Part shown: positions 1 through 9,252 of the stretch, piece by piece
Position numbering within the stretch: position 1 is the first letter of the stretch
Layout of the letters: the number at the start of each line of letters is the position of its first letter
Assembly: GCA_023429135.1 (NCBI GenBank)
Contig: JAEYWD010000094.1
Location: 62,001 to 126,000, forward strand
Direction: 5' to 3'
Length of the DNA: 64,000 nt
Origin: Bacteroidota bacterium
GTDB lineage: Bacteria; Bacteroidota; Bacteroidia; Bacteroidales; JAAUTT01
Program-made: the position numbers and the translations under genes
Notes under the pieces: model-generated
The model's input: the letters and a program-made list of their open reading frames with translations, nothing else
Database searches by the model: none
Told to the model about the DNA's origin: nothing

Positions 1-635
1 ACGGACGTAGAACCCCAGGAAGTGAAATTATAATAATTTGGAAATTGACTCTTATAACTAAAAATAGCAAAAACATCAAGATAAGCCCAATTGCTTAACC
101 TGCTCTGATAACCCATATTTATATTAGGATAAGCCCAGTTGTAAAAATATATTTTATAATTGCTGTTTTTTTCATCAGTATATTTAATTAGATCGGGAAT
201 ACCTACACTTAGATAATATCCACTCATATTATTCCCTGAAAGACCTTTTGCTATCCTTTTTTTTATGCCTGGATAATATCTGATCTCCATAGATAAATTG
301 CCATTAATTCCTTCCTGCAAGATACCAGACCCCATTTGTGTTTTTGTAAAAATCTGCATTGAAAAAGCCTTGGATAATTTTCGCTCAAATGCAAGTTCGA
401 GACTGAATTCTTCCATACTATTCCGTATATTGAAAAAGGGGGAAACCTTTAAAAGCCATATTTCATTTTTGAGCTTAATGTCCAGATATTGGTATGTCTT
501 GCGGTAATTATAATCTGAACTCTCTTTCTTTTCTTCGCAATAGCTTATACTATCAGTTTGGGAATACAAACTATTTGAAAGTAATGCAAACGACATAATT
601 ATGTGAATCCTTATTAAATATGTTAGATATTTCAT
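1..635 (-). CDS. Outer-membrane-type protein, paralogue of next gene (3' end off window)
   Basis: An open frame starts at ATG 635-633 and runs without a stop to the left edge, giving about 211 residues. The first 26 residues are a signal peptide ending in LYSQ. The rest alternates polar and aromatic residues as in short beta-strands and aligns by eye with the whole of the downstream-numbered neighbour at 652-1281: both have a QYLDI-L-NEI block, an RYY..-KKRI-LSGNN-G-Y block and a SNWAYLDVF / NKWAFFDVF block near the end. It is the last visible gene of the sigma/anti-sigma/DUF4097 operon and lies 16 bp after its paralogue. The real end must be close to the window edge, judging by the paralogue's 209 residues. 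I recognise no named family; an outer-membrane beta-barrel or periplasmic beta protein is inferred. Confidence 0.75.
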   Translation of the reverse strand, partial: MKYLTYLIRIHIIMSFALLSNSLYSQTDSISYCEEKKESSDYNYRKTYQYLDIKLKNEIWLLKVSPFFNIRNSMEEFSLELAFERKLSKAFSMQIFTKTQMGSGILQEGINGNLSMEIRYYPGIKKRIAKGLSGNNMSGYYLSVGIPDLIKYTDEKNSNYKIYFYNWAYPNINMGYQSRLSNWAYLDVFAIFSYKSQFPNYYNFTSWGSTS

Positions 636-651
636 AATTCTTAATTTTAAA

Positions 652-1281
652 TTAAAGAGCCAATCCAATCTGAAAACCAAGCCCACTATAGTAATAGTTC
701 CAGTACAGGTTATATCCCGACTTCAGAAACACATCAAAAAAGGCCCATTTATTTATTCGTTTTTGTAAACCTAAAGAAATTGAAGGGCTGGGTAGCTCAA
801 ATAAATGAGGGAATTCGATATAACTGTAATTAGGGTTTCTCAAATAAATATTAAAAAAATCATTGAATCCAGCTTCCATATATAACCCGTTTAAATTATT
901 CCCAGAAATTCGTTCCTTTATTTTTCGATTCATCAGATAATAATACCTGAAATTAAAACTGGTCGTATTGGTAAATCCATTTATTACACCAAACCTTGTT
1001 GAATTATAATAATTCAGCTTATTTATAAGAGAGAACGAGATTACCCGGCTTAACTTAACTTCGTAGGAAAGAGAGAAATCCAGTTGAACAAAATCTCTTG
1101 ACAACCAATATTGTGGAGATATCTTGAACATGCTTATTTCATCATTCAAATTAATATCAAGATACTGAAGCGTTCTTTTGGAACGGTTATCGATACTATC
1201 TGAGTTTTGTGCCTGTGATTTACCAAACACCAGAGAAAGTAGCACTACCAAAAACAGATTGATATATTTTTTAGCGGTCAT
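652..1281 (-). CDS. Outer-membrane-type beta protein, tandem paralogue
   Basis: This is a 209-residue protein with a signal peptide of about 25 residues ending in SQAQ. The mature part is rich in Tyr, Phe and Asn and built of alternating strands (FNFRYYYLM, LYWNYYYSGLGF) and ends in -GLAL with aromatic strands before it, consistent with a small outer-membrane barrel. Its start ATG overlaps the stop of the preceding DUF4097-like gene in an ATGA, so translation is probably coupled. The neighbour at 1-635 is a diverged copy. Family not recognised. From context it may be an effector or sensor of the envelope-stress-like sigma operon; that role is inference only. Confidence 0.8.
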   Translation of the reverse strand: MTAKKYINLFLVVLLSLVFGKSQAQNSDSIDNRSKRTLQYLDINLNDEISMFKISPQYWLSRDFVQLDFSLSYEVKLSRVISFSLINKLNYYNSTRFGVINGFTNTTSFNFRYYYLMNRKIKERISGNNLNGLYMEAGFNDFFNIYLRNPNYSYIEFPHLFELPSPSISLGLQKRINKWAFFDVFLKSGYNLYWNYYYSGLGFQIGLAL

Positions 1282-2165
1282 AAGCTTTTTATGCTAATTG
1301 TATTGTAACTAGTACTAACATTGATCATTATTTTGCCTGAACCAAAGTTCAGGGTAGAGATTCCTGACTTTTGAACCAGATTTTTTCTAAGCTCGGGAGG
1401 TGCAATTATCTTTTCTTTCTGGGCCATGAGGCGGAAGGTAAAATCGCCGATATCTTTAACCCCGACATTTACTTTCGTCATCTCGCCTCTCACCATGATG
1501 GAAGCATTCACATCCGAAAGGTTGATCTCGCCAAATTTCCCTGTAATGTCAAGCATATTGTTTACCCCGCGGAGGCGGATTACGGCATTCTGCGATTCGA
1601 TAGTTATCGGACCATTAAGCACATCTCCGGTAATATCCGAAAAGGTTGAATGAACCTGAATATTCCCATCCACACTTTTCAGGTACAACTGCCCAAAATT
1701 TAACGAAACAGTCTGGGTTGCCTTAACCCCCGAAAGGGTAACATCGCCATAGATATTGGAAATAGTCAGAGTAACGCCATCGGGGACTTCAATTTCGTAT
1801 CGGGCGCTCAGGTTACTAGAAATCTCTTTAAAGCCACTCTTCGAATTAAAACTATTTGAGAGAAAAAGGGAATTACCCTGGTTTTCCATCTTGTAATCGC
1901 AACATTTGAGATCTTCTTCGGCGACTTTGAGGGAAGGATTTTTCGAAATAAGTGAAAGCTTCACCTTAATCATATTATTCGCCGATTTACCAATAAGGAT
2001 ATTGGCTTTTTCGCCTTTGATGGTGAGCCCCGTAACATCGGTCTGGCTTATGGCTTTTGTAACCGTGCGTGTCACCACCTGTATTTTATCCTGGGCTGCT
2101 ATTGAGCAATGAAATGCCCCCGCAACAAACAGCAGGAATAAAATCTTTTTAATAAATGGTATCAT
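1278..2165 (-). CDS. DUF4097-like beta-helix exported protein
   Basis: This 295-residue protein has a signal peptide (MIPFIKKILFLLFVAGAFHC.. to about residue 25) followed by repeated short beta-turns of the type ISNIYGDVTLSGV, LNFGQLYLKSVDGNI, ITIESQNAVIRLRGV and ITGKFGEINLSDV. That stacked GxVxLxxVxG rhythm is typical of DUF4097/DUF2807-like putative adhesin or auto-transporter beta-helices, which in Bacteroidota often sit beside ECF sigma/anti-sigma pairs. It overlaps its upstream neighbour (anti-sigma) by ATGA and its downstream neighbour by ATGA, so three genes are tightly coupled. Molecular function is unknown; a periplasmic ligand or regulatory partner is possible. Family call moderately sure. 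Confidence 0.8.
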   Translation of the reverse strand: MIPFIKKILFLLFVAGAFHCSIAAQDKIQVVTRTVTKAISQTDVTGLTIKGEKANILIGKSANNMIKVKLSLISKNPSLKVAEEDLKCCDYKMENQGNSLFLSNSFNSKSGFKEISSNLSARYEIEVPDGVTLTISNIYGDVTLSGVKATQTVSLNFGQLYLKSVDGNIQVHSTFSDITGDVLNGPITIESQNAVIRLRGVNNMLDITGKFGEINLSDVNASIMVRGEMTKVNVGVKDIGDFTFRLMAQKEKIIAPPELRKNLVQKSGISTLNFGSGKIMINVSTSYNTISIKSL

Positions 2166-2755
2166 GATGTAAGTTTTTTAATCAGATCTTTAATTAATTC
2201 AGCTTTGTAATTCTCAAGATTAATGCGGGTTTTTACGAGAGACTCGGAACTGCCCAGGGTTTTTATTACCTCATCGAGCTTTTTGATTTCGTGGTTAACC
2301 TCGTCAAGCTTTTGCTTCTTCACTGAGAAATCGGGTTCACTGCATACATAAGTATTATTCCTGCACTGATTGTCAATAAACTCCGTAACCTGAACCAGCG
2401 AACTATCAGTTGGGATTGCAAACTCAGGGTTAAATTCTGAGGCTTCAGTGGAGTAACTTAACCTCCTTTGGGAAAAAGTTTGAAAAATAAACCAGCTCCC
2501 AATAAGAAATAGAATTGCGGCTGCCACCTTCCAGATTAGTGTTAAAGAGAATTTGACCTTTCTTTTAAGATGGTCCTCCAGTTTTTCCCAAATCTCATCC
2601 GGAGCTTCATAAACAGGTAAGTTATTTTTAAGCTCTTCGAGTTTATCCCTGAAATCGAGATACTTTTCTACTGATGTCCAGCTTTCTGGTTTTGCAGAAA
2701 TCTTTGGCAATTGTCCGGCGACTTTTTTCAGTTTATCGTCAAATACCTTTTTCAT
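2162..2755 (-). CDS. Membrane-bound anti-sigma factor (putative)
   Basis: This 197-residue protein has a hydrophilic N-terminal half, one transmembrane helix at about residues 70-93 (FSLTLIWKVAAAILFLIGSW), and a periplasmic tail with a coiled-coil-like stretch near 140-180 (KKQKLDEVNHEIKKLDEVIK). This is the usual build of a Bacteroidota anti-sigma factor that holds its sigma partner at the inner membrane. No zinc-binding HxxxCxxC motif is visible. It overlaps the sigma gene upstream (ATGA at 2752-2755) and the DUF4097-like gene downstream. The call rests on topology and context rather than a strong sequence signature. Confidence 0.75.
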   Translation of the reverse strand: MKKVFDDKLKKVAGQLPKISAKPESWTSVEKYLDFRDKLEELKNNLPVYEAPDEIWEKLEDHLKRKVKFSLTLIWKVAAAILFLIGSWFIFQTFSQRRLSYSTEASEFNPEFAIPTDSSLVQVTEFIDNQCRNNTYVCSEPDFSVKKQKLDEVNHEIKKLDEVIKTLGSSESLVKTRINLENYKAELIKDLIKKLTS

Positions 2756-3291
2756 CCCCTTAACTCTTTAAGTTTTCGCCTCAGTAACATTTTTGAATAA
2801 TGAAGCTGCGATTTGGACGTCCCTGTGCTGATATTCAGCATTGACGCAATTTCGCGATGTTTGAAACCTTCAACTTCTGTCAGCAAAAAAACTGCCCGCG
2901 CAGAGTCGGGTAACGATTGAATGGCTTTATCGAGGTCATCGGCAGTGAAATCCATGTTCCAGCCATCATTAGGTAGTTGCTCTGCATCCGTTAAATCCTG
3001 AAAATCGTTCTGAAACTTCAGCTTTCGGAGCGCTTTGCGTACAAGAATTACTTTTATCCAGGCGCCCAATGTAGATTCGAACCTGAATCCGGAAAGGTTC
3101 TCAAAAACATCGATAAAAGTTTCCTGAAGCACATCGCTGGCATCGTGTTCATTTCCCAGCATACGAAAAGCGGTGGTATACATGGCGTCCTTGTAACTGT
3201 CGAACAGCTTCTTTTGTGCTATCCGGTTGTTTTCAAGGCAGCTTTTAACCAGCTCTTTATCGGTGTGCTTATGGAAAGAGATCAGCTTCAT
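2752..3291 (-). CDS. ECF RNA polymerase sigma factor
   Basis: A sigma-70 family protein of 179 residues. Region 2 is seen around residues 10-75 (QKKLFDSYKDAMYTTAFRML, DASDVLQETFIDVF, GAWIKVILVRKALRKLK) and region 4 around 120-175 (LDKAIQSLPDSARAVFLLTE, GFKHREIASMLNISTGTSKS), with the SxLHxSKxxLRRKL end. Length and lack of region 3 fit an ECF factor. It is the first gene of a minus-strand operon that continues with anti-sigma, DUF4097-like protein and two outer-membrane-type paralogues, each overlapping or nearly touching the next. The downstream genes are therefore the likely autoregulated targets. Confidence 0.93.
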   Translation of the reverse strand: MKLISFHKHTDKELVKSCLENNRIAQKKLFDSYKDAMYTTAFRMLGNEHDASDVLQETFIDVFENLSGFRFESTLGAWIKVILVRKALRKLKFQNDFQDLTDAEQLPNDGWNMDFTADDLDKAIQSLPDSARAVFLLTEVEGFKHREIASMLNISTGTSKSQLHYSKMLLRRKLKELRG

Positions 3292-3354
3292 TTCGTATTA
3301 AAGAGTATGGGATAGGGGAAATGGTTGGAAAGGTGGTGAAAATTATTTTAAAGT

Positions 3355-3588
3355 TTAACCAACTATGGCACTAACTATTAAACCGAGAATAAAACAGTAA
3401 GATAAATGAAGCCATACAAGCAAAACCTTATACTCTCTTATTAAATATGAACGCTCACTCTTCTTGATTTCTCGCCAACCTTTGTAATAATCAAACTTAA
3501 TGTTGTAAGTGTTGTAAAACTTAAAAGCTCTATAAATGAAAATGAAATTTGCTACAGCCCCAAGAAAGAGGAAAATTGAAGGAAGCAT
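3355..3588 (-). CDS. Small two-helix membrane protein, unknown
   Basis: A 77-residue frame with two hydrophobic segments, about residues 2-21 (LPSIFLFLGAVANFIFIYRA) and 55-76 (LVWLHLSYCFILGLIVSAIV), separated by a basic, tyrosine-rich loop. It starts at a plain ATG and ends 63 bp before the ECF sigma start, on the same strand, so it could be cotranscribed with the sigma operon, but the gap is longer than within that operon. I do not recognise the family and give no function. Codon use looks like its neighbours, which supports a real gene. Confidence 0.55.
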   Translation of the reverse strand: MLPSIFLFLGAVANFIFIYRAFKFYNTYNIKFDYYKGWREIKKSERSYLIREYKVLLVWLHLSYCFILGLIVSAIVG

Positions 3589-3825
3589 TAAAATCGATTT
3601 AATGATACAAAAAAAGTTAGCTGCGATAAATCTTTGTTAAGAAAGGTTGTGAATATGGACGAAGGACCTGTCATATCGCAAATAATTAAAGATTAAAGCT
3701 AAAATAAGAAAATGTTTCGCTAAACAAAAGATAGGCAATCAGTGAAACAACCTTTTTCGTAAAGTTAACGTATCCTATTAAGTTACAAAACCGTTCGACC
3801 GGATACTAACCCAAAAACCGTCTTT

Positions 3826-6800
3826 ATGAAAAAACATTTATTACTTATTGCCACTGCCCTGATAGTGATTTTTTCGGCATGCTCCAAAAAGAAGCTTAAA
3901 ACAAACATTTATTCGGAAGAGATTGCCCGCATTGTAAGTGAGGTTACCAATGGTAAAATAAACAGCGAGGATAAAATTTTTGTAAGATTTGTAAAAGAAG
4001 AAACCACTACCGACCAGCTCAACCAAGTTCTCAAGGATGAAGTTTTTAAATTCTCACCCTCCATTAAAGGGAAAACCTACTGGAAGGATTTGCATACGCT
4101 AGTTTTTGAGCCTGAAAAACCGCTGCCGTTTCGCAAAGTCTACGATGGAGAACTGGATCTTGCAAAAATTAACCCGGAATACAATAAGAACAAGACAACC
4201 AAACTAATTTTTGGTTTTGAAGTGTTGGGACGTGAGCTTGCACTATGCGATGCCGAACTTTTCCTGAAAGACAGAAACGATCCTAAATTTCTCCAATATA
4301 AAGGCAAAGTGGTGTTTACAGTTAAAACATCGCTCGATCTTGTAAAAGAGTCGGTAAAGCTTAAATCGGGCTCTAAAAATTATGAACTGACGTGGGACAA
4401 CCAAACCGACGGACTTACATTTACTTTTGTTAGCGAAGATATCATAAGAGACGAAGGAACTCAGGACTTCAAATTAACCATCAGCAAGGGCAAACTGGAT
4501 TTGCCTGAAGAATTCGAAAAGCAGTTCCAGGTCACTCCCATAACCGAGATGAAAGTTGTTAGCATCACAAAAATTGAAGATGGCCGTCAACCGAAGATCC
4601 GCCTGGAATTTTCTGACGAGTTCGATCCCGAACAAAATCTCCAGGGAATGATTAGTATTAAACCAAAAACAGACTTCAAAATTCAAAAGCTGGGCACTTC
4701 GCTAATTCTCGACGGCGATTTCCGTTTTGGCAATGAATACACCGTGGTTGTAGAAAATGGCATAAGAAGTCGCTGGGGAACAAAAACAAAGGAACAGCAA
4801 GCCTCAACACTCAGGTTCTCCGATATCAAGCCCCAGGTGGAATTTGCGTCGGGTGGTATTATTCTGCCATCGGGGAACAATTTCAAACTTCAGTTTTACA
4901 CGGCTAATTTAAAAAGGGTCCACATCGAAATTAAAAAAGTATTCGACAATAGTCTGTATTCCTTCATCGAAGAAGAGCAGGTAAGCAGTAACCGCGACCG
5001 CAAAGCGCCATTCAACAATGCTTACATTAACCGGGTTGGAGTGATTGTCCATAATGAAACATTCGAAATTGGCGATACCAAAAACTCCTGGCTGCTCAGC
5101 GAAATGGACTTAACAGAAGTGGTAAAGAAACACGATAAATCGTTACTTCTTATCCGCCTGAATTTTAATCCACGCGATGTGCTGGTGGATCCAGGGACCA
5201 GTTCCGATGATTATATAGGAGAAAACGGACAGGTTTTTAAACCGCTGTTTTTCTCCGACATTGGCTTAACCGTAAAACAAACAGGGTCGGAGCTCGTGGT
5301 TTATGCCACAGATCTTTCGAAGTGTACGCCCATGAGCGGTGTAAATGTAGAGCTGCGTTCCTCGTACGAGGACGGCACCCGGGAATCGGGTGAAACAAAT
5401 AGCGACGGCATTGTACGGTTCTCTGCCGATTATATTTACAATGCATACATCCAGGCCGAGAAAGATGGCGACAGAAGTATTGTGAAATTTAACGAAATGC
5501 AATGGAATATATCCGGTTTTGACATTTCGGGGACCAATGCCGACGAGCAACCCATAAAAGCATTTATTTACACTGAACGTGGCGTATATCGCCCCGGCGA
5601 CGATATCAACATTGCAGCAATAATAAGAAATGCGGAAGAAGAGTTTCCTGATGATCATCCCGTAACGCTTGAAATGTACAATCCGCAAGGAAAAAAAGTT
5701 TATACCGTTACTTCCAAAAAGAATAAAAAAGGATTTTTCCACTTCCCGGTAAAAACCCGCGAAGCAGACCCAACCGGAAGCTGGAGGGCAACCCTAATGA
5801 TTGGCGACTCTGAGTTTGAAAAGGAAATAAAAATTGAAACGGTTGTTCCTTACCGGTTAAAGGTTAACATAGAGACTGCCGGAAACCAGATTAACTGGAC
5901 GGCAAACAAACTTATTTTCGATATCAAAAGCTCGTACCTGTTTGGTAATCCGGCAGCAAATCTGCCTGTAACTGCCGATCTGGAGATCACAGGAACCGAA
6001 AAGCAATTCGCCGGATACGATAATTACTCGTTTTCAAATCCGTCGCTCGATTTCAAAGACATCCAAAAATCAATATTCGAAGGTACCCTCGATAACAATG
6101 GTATTCGCCATATTGAATGGGAAATGCCTCAGTTTACCAATGTTCCGTCGTCGTTAACATTCAAGGTAACTGCCAAAGTGCTTGAAAAAGGTGGCCGCCC
6201 AAACATCAACTGGATAACCATACCCTACCAGCCGTATTCAAACTACGTTGGACTACAAGCTCCAAGATATAACTATGTTGCTACCGGCAGCGATTCCGAT
6301 ATCCCTTTTGTTGTTTTAAACAACGACGGCAAACCTGTTGCCGGAAAAACGATCAAGTACAGGATCTACCGCAACGACTCTTACTGGTGGTGGCATTACG
6401 ATTCGAAACGCAATCTCCGTTTCAAGACCGATAACAACACCGTCCTGGTGAAGGAAGGAATCGTTGTATCGAAAGAAAATCAAAACTATATCAAATTTTT
6501 GCCGGTTGAGAAAGGTCAATATCTGGTAGAAGCAACTGACGAAAGCGGAACACGACATTCTGCAGGTGTGTTTATCGATGCTTATCCTTACGGAGGAAAT
6601 GCAGGTGGTGATAAAAACGAAGGTACACTGTCGCTTTACGCCGATAAAAAGAAATATTATGTGGGCGATGAAGCAAATATTCAGTTTCCGGCACCCAAAG
6701 AAGGATTAATATTGGTTACCATTGAAAAGGGAAGCGAAATTCTGGAACAAAACTGGTATAAACCACAAAAGGAAGGCGAGTTCTCGCTTAAAATCCCAAT

Positions 6801-9246
6801 AACTTCCGACATGGTTCCTAACGTGTATGTTTCGGTGTCGTTAATGCAACCGCACTCACAAACCAAAAACGACCGTCCCATCCGCATGTTCGGTATACTT
6901 CCGCTCAATGTGGAGGACAGGGATACCCGATTCGAATTCGACATAATCACCGCTTCCCAGTATAAACCCAAGGCGCCGTTTGAAATCACCGTTCAAACGA
7001 AAGATCAGGAAGAAGCACAGTTCACTGTTGCAGTTGTGGATGAGGGATTGCTGGCTCTTACCCAGTTCCGAACACCCGACCCATGGAAATATTTCTTTAA
7101 AAAGCAACGGCTGAATATAAATACCTATGACCTGTTTTCGGAGATAATTGCCGCGAACAAGGGCGATGTGTTCAAAACCTTTTCCATTGGTGGCGATGAG
7201 GACTACCGGGAGTCGCAGCTACAGCCCGAAAAGGGGAAGCGAAGGTTTGTACCGGTATCGCTTTTCAAGGGGCCTGTAACTACTGATGCCAGCGGAAAAG
7301 CAACTATTAAATTCAATATGCCCGAATATGTAGGGGCAGTTAGAGTTATGGTGGTAGGTGCCCGCGAAAACAGTTTTGCCACAGCCGAAAAAAATGTCGC
7401 CGTAAAATCGGATCTGATGATTCTGGGCAACCTGCCACGGGTTATTGGTCCGGCTGAAAAATTTACGGTTCCGGTAAATGTTTTTGCATTGAAAGACAAC
7501 CTGGGAACCGTTAATGTTGAAATTAAAACCGAAGGTCCGCTGGTGGTTGAGGGTGAAAAATCTGTTCCATTAACATTCATGAAAGCAACCGACCAGGATG
7601 TATTTTTCAACCTGCAGACAAAAGCTGAAGCAGGCCAGGCTAAAGTTACCATTACTGCAAAATCGGCAACCTATACGTCGAGCTATACAGTCGACCTGAT
7701 GGTTCGTCCGTCTTCTGCACGCGAATATTCATCGAAAGACCAGACAGTGTTGGCTGGTCAGAATATCACCATACCTGTTCCGGGTACCGGCATTAAAGGC
7801 ACCAACAGAGCCACCATCACGGTCTCGGCATTTCCTGCAGTAAATTTTTCTCACAGGCTCAACTGGCTTATTCATTATCCTTACGGATGTATCGAGCAAA
7901 CCACATCATCGGTATTCCCGCAGTTGTACATCAAAAAATTCATGCAATATCCTGAGGCATTTTCGAAGTCGATTGATGAAAATATCAATGCTGGTATCCA
8001 GCGACTGAGGAGGTTTCAGCAATTCTCGGGTGGATTCAGCTATTGGCCTTATGGCGAATCGGTTTCGGAATGGGGAACATTGTATGGAGGCCATTTTCTT
8101 GTGGAAGCTAAAAAACTCGGATATTTTGTGGAAGAAGACCTTTACGAGAACTGGTTGAATTATACTGCCGGACAGGCACGTAACAATTCGGGAGATCTTA
8201 CAACCAGAGTCTATCGGGCTTATATTCTTGCTTTGGCCGGAAAACCTGAAACTTCGGAGATGAACCAGTTACGCGAAAGCAAACTGAGTGAGATGTACAA
8301 TGTACAGAAATGGATGCTGGCAGCAGCTTACCATCTTTCGGGCCAGACGGACAAAATAAACGACATTATCCGCAACACCTCCATGGACGTAAAGGATTAC
8401 TCGGAATTTGCAGGCACCTATGGCTCCGGCCTCCGTGATAAAGCAATGATTCTGGATGCCCTGGTGGTTTTGAAACGTTACGATCAGGCCGATGCGCTTA
8501 CCAGGGAAATTTCAAAATACATCTCATCCACCACCTGGTATTCAACCCAAACCATTGGCTATTCCTTGCTGGCTATGGGTCGATACATCACCGAGCTTAC
8601 CAAAGACCAGAAGGACAACTCCATTGCGGGAACGGTTATTTTTGCCGATGGCACCCGTACCCCAATTTCAACGAACAAAACCTTCTCCCTTGATCTGAAA
8701 AAAGGCTTCGGACAAAATTTACAGGTGGAACTTGCAAACGAGTCCGGCGTGAAAAAAGCGTATGTTAACCTTTCGTGGAACGGTGTTCCGCTTAAAAGTA
8801 CGCTTACCGATGAAAACAAGAATATAACCATGACGGTTAAATGGTACAACGATGAAGGTCAGTCGATTGACCCTTCGGATCTGAAACAGGGTACCACTTT
8901 CTGGGGCCATTTCCATCTGGAGAAAAACAGCGGCGTTCCTGCTGTGGAGGAAATGGCTCTCACCCAGGTGTTGCCCTCGGGTTGGGAAATTGAGAACACC
9001 CGTCTGCTGAACGAATCGTTGCCAACATGGGCATCATCACTTCAACTGAATAAGGAAGAGTATCTCGACATACGCGACGACAGAATAATGTGGTTTTTCG
9101 ACCTGCATAACCAGGCTGACTTTATTGTTAAGCTGAATGCTGTAACCGTGGGCGAGTTCGACCTTCCGGCAACAATTGCCGAAGCCATGTACAACGACAG
9201 CTATAAAGCAGTAAAAACAGGCAAAACAGTAAAGGTGACCAAATAG
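3826..9246 (+). CDS. Bacterial alpha-2-macroglobulin family lipoprotein
   Basis: This 1806-residue protein has a lipoprotein signal (lipobox FSAC, acylated Cys19 expected) and then a long string of beta-sandwich MG domains. Recognisable family blocks are the MG1/MG2 type region with FIYTERGVYRPGDDINIAAI near residue 580, the bait-region-neighbouring VAVVDEGLLALTQFRTPDPW around 1070-1090, and the thioester loop YGCIEQTT with Cys1355 and Gln1358. The CxEQ motif is intact, so the covalent protease trap should work. The family traps proteases entering the periplasm. It lies 6 bp before a PBP1C gene, the widespread yfhM-pbpC pairing, where the two protect and repair the wall together. Length is typical. 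Confidence 0.95.
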   Translation: MKKHLLLIATALIVIFSACSKKKLKTNIYSEEIARIVSEVTNGKINSEDKIFVRFVKEETTTDQLNQVLKDEVFKFSPSIKGKTYWKDLHTLVFEPEKPLPFRKVYDGELDLAKINPEYNKNKTTKLIFGFEVLGRELALCDAELFLKDRNDPKFLQYKGKVVFTVKTSLDLVKESVKLKSGSKNYELTWDNQTDGLTFTFVSEDIIRDEGTQDFKLTISKGKLDLPEEFEKQFQVTPITEMKVVSITKIEDGRQPKIRLEFSDEFDPEQNLQGMISIKPKTDFKIQKLGTSLILDGDFRFGNEYTVVVENGIRSRWGTKTKEQQASTLRFSDIKPQVEFASGGIILPSGNNFKLQFYTANLKRVHIEIKKVFDNSLYSFIEEEQVSSNRDRKAPFNNAYINRVGVIVHNETFEIGDTKNSWLLSEMDLTEVVKKHDKSLLLIRLNFNPRDVLVDPGTSSDDYIGENGQVFKPLFFSDIGLTVKQTGSELVVYATDLSKCTPMSGVNVELRSSYEDGTRESGETNSDGIVRFSADYIYNAYIQAEKDGDRSIVKFNEMQWNISGFDISGTNADEQPIKAFIYTERGVYRPGDDINIAAIIRNAEEEFPDDHPVTLEMYNPQGKKVYTVTSKKNKKGFFHFPVKTREADPTGSWRATLMIGDSEFEKEIKIETVVPYRLKVNIETAGNQINWTANKLIFDIKSSYLFGNPAANLPVTADLEITGTEKQFAGYDNYSFSNPSLDFKDIQKSIFEGTLDNNGIRHIEWEMPQFTNVPSSLTFKVTAKVLEKGGRPNINWITIPYQPYSNYVGLQAPRYNYVATGSDSDIPFVVLNNDGKPVAGKTIKYRIYRNDSYWWWHYDSKRNLRFKTDNNTVLVKEGIVVSKENQNYIKFLPVEKGQYLVEATDESGTRHSAGVFIDAYPYGGNAGGDKNEGTLSLYADKKKYYVGDEANIQFPAPKEGLILVTIEKGSEILEQNWYKPQKEGEFSLKIPITSDMVPNVYVSVSLMQPHSQTKNDRPIRMFGILPLNVEDRDTRFEFDIITASQYKPKAPFEITVQTKDQEEAQFTVAVVDEGLLALTQFRTPDPWKYFFKKQRLNINTYDLFSEIIAANKGDVFKTFSIGGDEDYRESQLQPEKGKRRFVPVSLFKGPVTTDASGKATIKFNMPEYVGAVRVMVVGARENSFATAEKNVAVKSDLMILGNLPRVIGPAEKFTVPVNVFALKDNLGTVNVEIKTEGPLVVEGEKSVPLTFMKATDQDVFFNLQTKAEAGQAKVTITAKSATYTSSYTVDLMVRPSSAREYSSKDQTVLAGQNITIPVPGTGIKGTNRATITVSAFPAVNFSHRLNWLIHYPYGCIEQTTSSVFPQLYIKKFMQYPEAFSKSIDENINAGIQRLRRFQQFSGGFSYWPYGESVSEWGTLYGGHFLVEAKKLGYFVEEDLYENWLNYTAGQARNNSGDLTTRVYRAYILALAGKPETSEMNQLRESKLSEMYNVQKWMLAAAYHLSGQTDKINDIIRNTSMDVKDYSEFAGTYGSGLRDKAMILDALVVLKRYDQADALTREISKYISSTTWYSTQTIGYSLLAMGRYITELTKDQKDNSIAGTVIFADGTRTPISTNKTFSLDLKKGFGQNLQVELANESGVKKAYVNLSWNGVPLKSTLTDENKNITMTVKWYNDEGQSIDPSDLKQGTTFWGHFHLEKNSGVPAVEEMALTQVLPSGWEIENTRLLNESLPTWASSLQLNKEEYLDIRDDRIMWFFDLHNQADFIVKLNAVTVGEFDLPATIAEAMYNDSYKAVKTGKTVKVTK

Positions 9247-9252
9247 TGCACG

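Noticed and set aside
5266..5742. Long minus-strand open frame (158 codons) inside the alpha-2-macroglobulin gene
   Set aside because: It is an antisense shadow of a gene with clear family motifs and has no recognisable domain.
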